The notes under the pieces: generated by a model
What the model was told of the DNA's origin: nothing
What the model saw: the letters and a program-made list of their open reading frames with translations, nothing else
Database searches by the model: none
Made by a program: the position numbers and the translations under genes
NCBI GenBank assembly: GCA_020345785.1
Contig: CP070771.1
Location: 6,624,350-6,630,300 of the forward strand
Length of the DNA stretch: 5,951 nt
Source of the DNA: Desulfobacterales bacterium
GTDB lineage: Bacteria; Desulfobacterota; Desulfobacteria; Desulfobacterales; JAFDCJ01
Direction of reading: 5' to 3'
Part shown: positions 1-4,589 of the stretch, in pieces
Layout: each line of letters opens with the position of its first letter
How positions within the stretch are numbered: position 1 is the stretch's first letter

Positions 1-356
1 TCATAAGCCATCCCGCTCTAGCGGGGCGAGAATCGAAAAGCTTTTACCGTTTCAGCGGGAGTATTTGTCGGTGGTCCAAACATGAACGACGCCGCTGGCA
101 TATGAATGGAGATAACATAAAGCAATTCTTGGATTATTTTTATGGTCTATTTGTGTCTGCCAGCATAGCAACCATTACCGCATACGGCTGAACAACACAA
201 GTTGCGGGTGACTGTGTTTATTCATGTATATCAATGGCCTGGGACTATCCTACCGTATGTGTTCATATCGTTTTTTAAATCTGCGGGGTGGTGGAATGGT
301 GCTGCAGATATGTCGATACTCGTGGGAGGGAGAGCGCAGAGCGGTAATTTCAATTG
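1..356. other. Left-edge stretch with no convincing gene
   Basis: No supported complete gene is seen here. Two plus-strand frames are open from the left edge. One ends at TGA 83-85 (27 codons). The other ends at TGA 189-191 (62 codons) and contains an ATG at 102 that would give a 29-residue peptide with a hydrophobic second half, but it lacks a ribosome binding site. Either could be the tail of a gene starting outside the window. A small hairpin with CCCGC/GCGGG arms lies at 12-25, and the palindrome AAAAGCTTTT lies just after it. The minus strand from 356 to 231 continues the frame of the Tat-leader remnant after its stop codon. The region looks like decayed coding sequence, but no family is recognised. 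Confidence 0.4.
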
Positions 357-479
357 CTATTTGCAGAGCCGTGGGGTCTGCGCCGGCCGACCTTGCATAC
401 AGTCGGCAGCAGCCTTCAGGAAAGTGCGTCGAGACATATCCTTTTGTTCTTGTTCTTTTAGCGCCTTGTCATCTTTCAT
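357..479 (-). pseudogene. 5' remnant of a Tat-exported protein gene (40 codons)
   Basis: This ORF was read directly from the minus strand. It begins with a near-ideal Shine-Dalgarno, AGGAGG at 493-488, eight bases before the ATG at 479-477. The product starts with a charged, glutamine/lysine-rich n-region and then S-R-R-T-F-L-K (residues 16-22), a full match to the twin-arginine consensus S/T-R-R-x-F-L-K. After KAAA (22-25) the expected hydrophobic core is absent. The frame turns polar (DCMQGRPAQTP) and stops at TAG (359-357). In the same frame the sequence continues open for 41 more codons to TGA at 233-231, including a protein-like stretch around DLKNDMNTYGRIVPGH, so an in-frame nonsense or deletion event in a longer gene is possible. 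A 6-bp-stem hairpin (GCCGAC 386-391, GTCGGC 402-407) sits exactly where the hydrophobic region should begin. Tat leaders usually export cofactor-containing oxidoreductases; which one this was cannot be told. A genuine 40-residue peptide is a less likely alternative. Confidence 0.5.
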
Positions 480-545
480 GGCAATATCCTCCTTTCGCTA
501 AGTTGTAGTTTCTTCTTTCGTGGAGCCCCCCATTTATCAACTTTA

Positions 546-674
546 ATTTTCACTCAAATTGAAGGCATGAATCCGTGGGAAACCGCGATATTTTTTTAGC
601 AGAATAAAGAATTAAATGTGTGTAAACGGCTCAACAGGTCAACGTGAGTAGGAATCAGAATTGAGAGTGAAAAT
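546..674. repeat. Inverted repeat pair bounding a 129-bp segment
   Basis: The left arm ATTTTCACTC (546-555) is perfectly complementary to the right arm GAGTGAAAAT (665-674). Past a small bulge the pairing continues for four more bases (AATT at 557-560 and 659-662). The arms are about 100 bases apart. They could form a closing stem in the leader RNA or be the termini of a small non-autonomous element. No flanking target-site duplication is visible, so the nature of the repeat is undecided. Confidence 0.5.
571..597 (+). terminator. Possible rho-independent terminator, orphan
   Basis: The arms GTGG/CCGC close a GAAA tetraloop and extend through a one-base bulge to ATC/GAT. After one A, seven T residues follow (591-597). 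The stem is short and includes one G-U pair. There is no recognised plus-strand gene upstream that it would terminate, so it may be fortuitous. Confidence 0.3.
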
Positions 675-714
675 GAACGCTGTGTGTGTGATTGAACTCG
701 GTTAGGGTTAGGGA

Positions 715-767
715 AATTACAGGGACCTTTATACTCCTAACATGGTAACATGTCAATACCTGTAATT
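715..767. repeat. 9-bp inverted repeat flanking the promoter
   Basis: AATTACAGG at 715-723 and CCTGTAATT at 759-767 are perfect reverse complements. Allowing a 2-base gap, the outer GGGA (711-714) and TCCC (770-773) also match. Arm centres are 44 bp apart, about four helical turns. This would suit a protein contacting one DNA face on both sides of the promoter, or the ends of a short element. Confidence 0.5.
728..756 (-). promoter_or_regulatory. Consensus sigma-70 promoter, leftward, with palindromic operator-like sites
   Basis: On the minus strand a perfect -35 box TTGACA (756-751) is followed, after exactly 17 bases, by a -10 box TATAAA (733-728), one mismatch from TATAAT. Transcription would start near 721 and run toward the Tat-leader ORF. 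An inverted repeat, ACATG and CATGT with a 4-base gap (740-753), overlaps the -35 box and spacer. A second pair, AATTACAGG (715-723) and CCTGTAATT (759-767), brackets the promoter from just upstream of -35 to the start site. These arrangements resemble operators, but no regulator is identified. The promoter overlaps the 3' end of the possible small ORF at 737-883. Confidence 0.6.
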
Positions 768-883
768 ACTCCCCCCTGAAAAATAGCGGCGATACCAGGT
801 TTGGATAAAACACAGTGATCCAATTGAAACTGATGCGAATGGTCGATGTTGACCGGAAATGATACGGTCACCTTAAGATTCAT
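737..883 (-). CDS. Possible small protein, 48 aa, unknown
   Basis: This ORF starts with ATG at 883-881, thirteen bases after the stop of the RNase Z-like gene. A GAGG that overlaps the preceding stop codon (898-895) could serve as a ribosome binding site 11 bases away. The product begins MNLKVTVSFPVN, followed by a His/Gln-rich stretch (IDHSHQFQLDH) and a hydrophobic, glycine-rich end (IAAIFQGGVITGIDMLPC). Composition looks protein-like, and the position fits a third cistron of the operon. It is very short, contains the promoter described at 728-756 in its 3' end, and matches no family I recognise. It could equally be the N-terminal remnant of a larger gene or chance. The same frame runs back to 1120 inside the RNase Z-like gene, and that upstream part is clearly a shadow. 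Confidence 0.3.
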   Translation of the reverse strand: MNLKVTVSFPVNIDHSHQFQLDHCVLSKPGIAAIFQGGVITGIDMLPC

Positions 884-896
884 TATCCGGGACGCC

Positions 897-1904
897 TCAC
901 GACAGGCAACGTTCATAAGCCTCCAAGGCTTCCCGGTAAAGCAGGCTTTCCTGACCCAGATACCGGGGGGAGAAGTGAAAAATGCTAAACTGACCGGCCG
1001 CCGCTCGGGCAGCCATCTCACCGGCTTGGCGGGCCGTGAGATGGTATTTTTGGGCGGCAATCGCATGGTCTTTTTCCATAAACGCGGCTTCGATAAAGAG
1101 GTGATCTGAATCACTGGCAAATTCGACTATTTTCTCGATGTTCGCGTCGCTGTATACCACATCGGTAATGTAAGTTATTTTCTGACCCGGGGTGATGGTT
1201 GCGATCTGCTCGGCGAGTTTTCCCAGGTCGTAACGGGTCGGGGCTTTTTGTCCCGGTTGTTCGACTTCAAATTGGGCAGCGGGATCCGTGCGGTTGTATA
1301 AGGCCTGCTTAAAATCCGTCAGCCAGGGGCCCGGCTCCAGGCCCAGGTATTTTAAACCGTCCTTGATAATGTTGACGTGAAAGCGCTCTTTGACGGATAA
1401 TCCCAGGCAGGGGATTTTGTGGTCCAGAATAACCGCCGAGACCTTAAACGCAGGCTCCTCATGAAGGACGCCGTTAAACGGCCGCCGGAGCGTTTTGCGG
1501 TCAGGCTCAAACCGGTCGCGGCAGCGATACGTCCGGTAAAGCGTGAAATCCGAATGAACTTCGGAGATATGCAGGATGAGCGGATAGTTGAAGTTGTCAA
1601 CCAGGTTCCAGGCGTATCCTGCCAGTTTGCCGGCCACATGGTCTGAAAAGCCCGGCGGACCGAATAGTGAGAGATCGACTTCGCGACCCAGCACAAGGCG
1701 CAACAGGCGGTCGAAGCCGATAAAATGATCCATGTGGGTATGCGTAATAAAGGCATGGCTGATTTTGATCAGATCCCCGGGCGCCAGGCCATGGAGATCA
1801 CCGAGATCGAAGATGAGGGCTCGTTTTTGAAACTGAAAGGGAATAAAAAGGCCGGGATCATCAAAAGGACCGTTGATCAGCCTTGGATGGAAGCTGGGGC
1901 GCAT
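897..1904 (-). CDS. RNase Z-like metallo-beta-lactamase-fold hydrolase
   Basis: This 335-residue protein has the full set of RNase Z-type metal ligands. The HxHxDH motif is at 55-60 (H55, H57, D59, H60). H162 is in ILDHKIP, D248 in YITDVVY, and H310 in HFSPRY, the last closely matching the family motif. HLTARQAG at 288-295 corresponds to the RNase Z H-x-S/T-x-x-x-A motif, and GLEPGP at 188-193 matches the conserved GxxPGP segment of tRNase Z. Classical RNase Z is an endonuclease that cleaves the tRNA 3' trailer. This protein lacks the usual N-terminal LGTG strand and instead starts with an RLINGPFDDPGLF-type segment leading into IFDLGDL, so it belongs to a divergent branch whose substrate may differ. 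Its ATG overlaps the stop codon of the upstream 140-codon gene (TAATG), and no separate Shine-Dalgarno is evident, so translational coupling is likely. The fold and metal centre are sure; tRNA processing activity is inferred. Confidence 0.85.
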   Translation of the reverse strand: MRPSFHPRLINGPFDDPGLFIPFQFQKRALIFDLGDLHGLAPGDLIKISHAFITHTHMDHFIGFDRLLRLVLGREVDLSLFGPPGFSDHVAGKLAGYAWNLVDNFNYPLILHISEVHSDFTLYRTYRCRDRFEPDRKTLRRPFNGVLHEEPAFKVSAVILDHKIPCLGLSVKERFHVNIIKDGLKYLGLEPGPWLTDFKQALYNRTDPAAQFEVEQPGQKAPTRYDLGKLAEQIATITPGQKITYITDVVYSDANIEKIVEFASDSDHLFIEAAFMEKDHAIAAQKYHLTARQAGEMAARAAAGQFSIFHFSPRYLGQESLLYREALEAYERCLS

Positions 1905-1906
1905 TA
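1904..1906 (-). promoter_or_regulatory. TAATG stop/start overlap
   Basis: The stop codon TAA of the 140-codon gene (1906-1904) shares its last A with the ATG (1904-1902) of the RNase Z-like gene. No purine-rich Shine-Dalgarno is visible in the preceding 20 bases, so ribosomes finishing the first gene probably reinitiate on the second. Confidence 0.7.
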
Positions 1907-2326
1907 CAGCGGCATGTATTTTTTAACTTGCTTATGGATGGTGAAATATATTTCTTCGTCCGACCCGAAGACATCCACGATATCTTTGTGGTTGATTAAG
2001 TGTTCAATAACAAATGCAGTGACATAAAGGCTTACAATCTGGGGCTGGGGCACCAAATTGCGGATGGGGGCGATCTGGTAATCGATATCGAAGTCTTCCG
2101 ATCGGCTCAATTTATCGAGACACTTTTGGATTTGTGTTTCGAGACTATTTTTGTTGGTCGTCTCCACCAGATTGTTTTCAACCAGTTTCGTCGCAATTCC
2201 ATTGGCCAGGGGTTCCGCGCAATCCCTGACCCTGCTGATTGCCAAGCGACGTATATGTTCCTTGGTGGATTCAATTTTAGACAAAATGCTTGATTCACGG
2301 GTACTTGGGCGGAATACCTTGGCCAT
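1904..2326 (-). CDS. Conserved-looking protein of unknown function, 140 aa
   Basis: I do not recognise a family. The protein is soluble, without signal peptide or membrane segments. The N-terminal part (residues about 1-75) is rich in charged and polar residues with a helical pattern (RESSILSKIESTKEHIRRL; later LETQIQKCLDKLSR). The C-terminal part alternates hydrophobic stretches (IVSLYVTAFVIEHLIN) with an acidic motif, DVFGSDEEIY, followed by a basic end. The start is set by AAAGG at 2340-2336, nine bases before ATG. A second ATG at 2331-2329 is in another frame. Its stop codon TAA shares a base with the ATG of the RNase Z-like gene, so the two products are probably made together. It is 198 bases downstream of recJ on the same strand and could be cotranscribed with it. 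A role as partner or regulator of the metallo-hydrolase is only a guess from the overlap. Confidence 0.75.
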   Translation of the reverse strand: MAKVFRPSTRESSILSKIESTKEHIRRLAISRVRDCAEPLANGIATKLVENNLVETTNKNSLETQIQKCLDKLSRSEDFDIDYQIAPIRNLVPQPQIVSLYVTAFVIEHLINHKDIVDVFGSDEEIYFTIHKQVKKYMPL

Positions 2327-2524
2327 GGCATACTACCTTTTAGATTGAAAATTAAAAATTGAATATTTATAGATCCGCAAATGCCTAAATTGCCTCACCC
2401 CGATTTCAGCTGAATTTACCTTGCAGGTGCCGGCTCCTTCGATCGGGTTGATCCATAAACCTATTAACCTATGAATAATAATGTTTAGAAATCAGGATTG
2501 CAAGTAAAATATGCCGGCTATGGG
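2327..2524 (-). promoter_or_regulatory. Spacer between recJ and the 140-aa gene, with hairpin and possible -10
   Basis: On the minus strand this spacer has a TATAAA at 2371-2366 that may be a -10 element, though no good -35 is visible. It also has a 6-bp inverted repeat CCCGAT/ATCGGG (2399-2404 and 2442-2447) enclosing the palindrome TTCAGCTGAA (2405-2414), and a short tandem AACCTAT repeat (about 2458-2471). No T-run terminator follows recJ, so readthrough into the next two genes is plausible, with a possible secondary promoter here. Confidence 0.3.
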
Positions 2525-4243
2525 TTACAGCAGGTCTTCGACGATAATCTGGGTGGTTTTTTTTCCGTTCCACCGGTTCCACCGGAGTTTGAAAATCATT
2601 TTTTCGAACTTATTTTGACGGGCCATCCGGTCATCGACGTTGAAATGAATGGCTTGCAGGGCCGCGATGTTAGGGGCGGATGATTGCCTTAAAACCATGC
2701 GGCGGTGATTTTTCCCAACGATTTTTGACGATACGACCTTAACGTTTGAAGACATGAAAAGCGGTTCGGGGTTGCCGGCGCCGAATGGAATCAGAGATTC
2801 CATTTCATCGACAAGGTCCGCGGAAATGGCGCCAAAATCCAGTTCACTGTCAATAGGCAATTTGGGTATCAGGTCCTCGGGTTGAGAGACAGTACGGACG
2901 GCCTCTTCGAATGCAGTTTGGAAATCTGCTATGTTTTCCTCCCGTATCTTCAGTCCGGCCGCCATTGAATGTCCGCCGAAGTTTTCAAGATACGGCTTGC
3001 AGGCTGCAAGGGCCGCATACAGGTCGATTCCCGGAATACTCCTGGCCGAACCTTTCCCAAGGCCGTCTTCGGTGGCAATCAAAACAACCGGACGATAATA
3101 TTTATCCATAATCCGCGAGGCGACGATCCCCAGCACGCCGGCGTGCCATCCATCCCGGCTCAGAACTAAAGAGCTGCGCTGGAGCATTGAAGGGTTGATG
3201 TCCAAATAACCTTGAATGTCTGCCAGGGTTGTTTTTTCTAACTCCTGTCTCTTTTGATTTAAGAGGTTAAGTTTATGAGCTGCCTGGGCGGCAAAATTGG
3301 TATCCCGGGCGGTCAGCAGATCCACAGCCCTTGAAGCATGATCCAGGCGACCGGCGGCATTCAACCGGGGCGCCAGTCTGAAGGCGATATCGTCGGCATC
3401 GAGTGTTTCATTGCGGATACCGCTGACTTTCAGCAACTCTGTCAGGCCGGGGCGCTGGCCGGCGTTTATCAGCTCGAGACCGGTTTTACTCAGAATGCGA
3501 TTTTCGCGGATAAGCGGCACCATATCGGCCACGGTACCCAAGGCCACCAGGTCACAGTAATTTTTTAGATTGGGCTCCGGGCGCTCCTGCCAGAATCCTT
3601 TGTCCCGCAGGTGACTTCGCAGGCAGATCAGCAGATAAAAAGCCACACCCACGCCGGCCAGGTTTTGCAGGCCCGCCGTGCATTCGTGGCGCTTCGGGTT
3701 AATAACCGCCAGTGCCGGTGGTATGTCGGCTCCGATGTTATGGTGATCGGTAATTACCATGTCGATGCCGAATCGGTTGGCCGCTTTGACCGCCTGATGG
3801 CTGCCGGAGCCGCAGTCTGCGGTAATGATCAAATCGAACTTATTGGGGCGGATGACATGCGATATGTGCTGCGGCAGGATGCTGTAGCCTTCATTGATCC
3901 GATGTGGTATGTAATATGAAACATCGGCGCCGGCATAGCGTAAAAAATCCAGCAGGATGACGGTGGACGTGACGCCGTCAACATCATAATCCCCAAAAAT
4001 CAGGATTTTTTGATTGCCGGTAATGGCCGTGCAGATCCGGTTGACGGCCGCATCCATGTCGATTAAAGAAGAAGGGGGACGCAAATTATTCAAAGAAACG
4101 GTCAAAAAATCAACTGCATCCGATGCTGTCAAGATATTCCGGTTGGCCAGTATCTTCGCAGTAACCGGATGGCAGTTTAATTCGCGGCTAAGTTTTTTGA
4201 CAACCGACGGGTCCGGTTCGAGCATGTGCCAATGTTTTTTCAT
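2525..4243 (-). CDS. recJ: Single-stranded-DNA-specific exonuclease RecJ
   Basis: RecJ is a 5'-to-3' exonuclease on single-stranded DNA, acting in recombination (with RecQ/RecF), mismatch and base-excision repair in the cytoplasm. The 572-residue product is full length (E. coli RecJ is about 577). The DHH phosphoesterase domain shows GDYDVDG (84-90), TADCG (141-145), TDHHN (165-169) and ALGTVADMVPL (234-244), which carry the metal-binding aspartates and histidines. RLNAAGRL (293-300) is the conserved RecJ linker motif. The DHHA1 domain has WHAGVLGIVASR (366-377), GKGSARSIPG (396-405) and GGHSMAAG (423-430). The C-terminal 110 residues fit the OB-fold nucleic-acid-binding domain, with PFGAGNPEP at 486-494. 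The ATG at 4243-4241 is used because the next Met (residue 7) would shorten the family N-terminus little, and no clear Shine-Dalgarno separates the choices. An out-of-frame ATGGCCGATTAATG overlaps the start. recJ heads the leftward gene set and is divergent from the DUF4911-miaB pair. Confidence 0.97.
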   Translation of the reverse strand: MKKHWHMLEPDPSVVKKLSRELNCHPVTAKILANRNILTASDAVDFLTVSLNNLRPPSSLIDMDAAVNRICTAITGNQKILIFGDYDVDGVTSTVILLDFLRYAGADVSYYIPHRINEGYSILPQHISHVIRPNKFDLIITADCGSGSHQAVKAANRFGIDMVITDHHNIGADIPPALAVINPKRHECTAGLQNLAGVGVAFYLLICLRSHLRDKGFWQERPEPNLKNYCDLVALGTVADMVPLIRENRILSKTGLELINAGQRPGLTELLKVSGIRNETLDADDIAFRLAPRLNAAGRLDHASRAVDLLTARDTNFAAQAAHKLNLLNQKRQELEKTTLADIQGYLDINPSMLQRSSLVLSRDGWHAGVLGIVASRIMDKYYRPVVLIATEDGLGKGSARSIPGIDLYAALAACKPYLENFGGHSMAAGLKIREENIADFQTAFEEAVRTVSQPEDLIPKLPIDSELDFGAISADLVDEMESLIPFGAGNPEPLFMSSNVKVVSSKIVGKNHRRMVLRQSSAPNIAALQAIHFNVDDRMARQNKFEKMIFKLRWNRWNGKKTTQIIVEDLL

Positions 4244-4336
4244 TAATCGGCCATATACCCTATATACTGGTGGTCTACAAGTCCAAAGTGGGCTCTGATG
4301 CTCTGTAATTTAACCTCAAGTTTTAGATTCAGCGAG

Positions 4337-4368
4337 AGTCGCCGGCTGATCGATGCCCGACTTTTTTT
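4337..4368 (+). terminator. Rho-independent terminator-like hairpin, plus strand
   Basis: AGTCG (4337-4341) pairs with CGACT (4358-4362), and GGC (4344-4346) pairs with GCC (4355-4357), leaving a 2-base bulge and an 8-base loop. Seven T residues run from 4362 to 4368. No annotated plus-strand gene precedes it. It would end an antisense or small RNA transcript begun near the recJ start, or act before the promoter at 4370. Confidence 0.5.
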
Positions 4369-4369
4369 A

Positions 4370-4397
4370 TTGAAAAAATAAATGACATGGTTATACT
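4370..4397 (+). promoter_or_regulatory. Putative sigma-70 promoter for the DUF4911-miaB pair
   Basis: A -35 TTGAAA (4370-4375) and -10 TATACT (4392-4397) are separated by 16 bases; each box differs from consensus at one position. The start site would be near 4404, giving a leader of about 185 nt that includes the hairpins and tandem repeat before the DUF4911 start. It follows immediately after the T-run of the terminator-like hairpin. Confidence 0.5.
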
Positions 4398-4442
4398 AAG
4401 CAGTACTTCAAATTTTTTCTGACTTTGATAACCTGGTCCATC

Positions 4443-4468
4443 GGGACAAGTCAGTCCCGCCGGCGGGA
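4443..4468. repeat. GGGAC/GTCCC hairpin and 14-bp palindrome
   Basis: GGGAC (4443-4447) can pair with GTCCC (4454-4458). The overlapping TCCCGCCGGCGGGA (4455-4468) is its own reverse complement. The two structures share TCCC, so they exclude each other. Such GC-rich palindromes inside AT-rich spacers are often dispersed genomic repeats, which cannot be tested from one window. Confidence 0.5.
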
Positions 4469-4482
4469 TTACCATCATCGAA

Positions 4483-4510
4483 TGCCATTGGTGGTCTAAT
4501 GGCAACCACC
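4483..4510 (+). repeat. Interleaved inverted repeats (alternative hairpins or pseudoknot)
   Basis: TGCCATT (4483-4489) is complementary to AATGGCA (4498-4504), and GGTGGT (4490-4495) is complementary to ACCACC (4505-4510). The four arms interleave, so either hairpin can form alone, or part of both as an H-type pseudoknot. Connecting loops are nearly absent, which makes a complete pseudoknot sterically tight. It lies in the predicted leader about 80 bases before the DUF4911 start. Confidence 0.5.
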
Positions 4511-4533
4511 ACCTCTCTGGGATATAGACAAAG

Positions 4534-4554
4534 CCTGGTCCCTGGTCCCTGGTC
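4534..4554. repeat. Three tandem copies of CCTGGTC
   Basis: Three exact 7-bp units follow one another (4534-4540, 4541-4547, 4548-4554), with one extra C after them. A further copy lies at 4432-4438 within the same spacer. It is non-coding, and the copy number could vary by slippage. Confidence 0.7.
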
Positions 4555-4589
4555 CAAAACTGTTTACCATGGCCCCTTGAGGCAATGCC

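Larger units (their letters stand above)
480..727 (-). promoter_or_regulatory. Long AT-rich leader upstream of the Tat-leader ORF
   Basis: This stretch lies between the minus-strand promoter at 728-756 and the Tat-leader start codon, so a transcript from that promoter would have a leader of about 240 nt. It contains AGGAGG at 493-488, a long-range inverted repeat (546-555 with 665-674), a GAAA-capped hairpin at 571-589, a (TG)5 tract near 681-690 and two copies of GTTAGG at about 700-712. No riboswitch class is recognised. No gene is supported in it on either strand. Confidence 0.35.
4244..4589. other. Divergent intergenic region, structured and repeat-rich
   Basis: No protein gene is supported here. 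Plus-strand ORFs reading through 4499-4759 overlap the DUF4911 gene and look like shadows. From left to right the region holds a TATACT box at 4263-4268, a terminator-like hairpin (4337-4368), a rightward promoter (4370-4397), a GGGAC/GTCCC hairpin (4443-4458), a 14-bp palindrome (4455-4468), nested inverted repeats (4483-4510) and three tandem CCTGGTC units (4534-4554). Separate entries describe these. Confidence 0.6.

Noticed and set aside
12..25. CCCGC/GCGGG hairpin as a terminator
   Set aside because: No T-run follows on either strand.
357..359. In-frame TAG of the Tat-leader ORF as a pyrrolysine codon
   Set aside because: Pyrrolysine is known mainly from methylamine methyltransferases; nothing nearby resembles them or the pyl genes, so a nonsense codon or frame break is simpler.
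202..508. Plus-strand ORFs of 99 and 94 codons
   Set aside because: They are antisense to the well-supported Tat-leader start and its ribosome binding site, overlap each other, have poor start signals and a composition unlike a folded protein.
700..714. TTAGGG telomere-like repeat
   Set aside because: There are only about two units within an AT-rich leader, and the neighbouring genes are clearly bacterial; a chance short repeat.
851..871. Hairpin TGACCG/CGGTCA as the terminator of the RNase Z-like gene
   Set aside because: The stem is only 6 bp with a 9-base loop and no T-run follows on the minus strand; it also lies inside the possible 48-codon ORF.
884..1120. Upstream part of the minus-strand ORF 737-1120
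   Set aside because: This part is a shifted frame inside the RNase Z-like gene, with Arg/Pro-rich shadow composition; only the section after 883 lies outside that gene.
1352..1756. 134-codon minus-strand ORF inside the RNase Z-like gene
   Set aside because: It is an alternative frame fully covered by a gene with seven recognised metal ligands.
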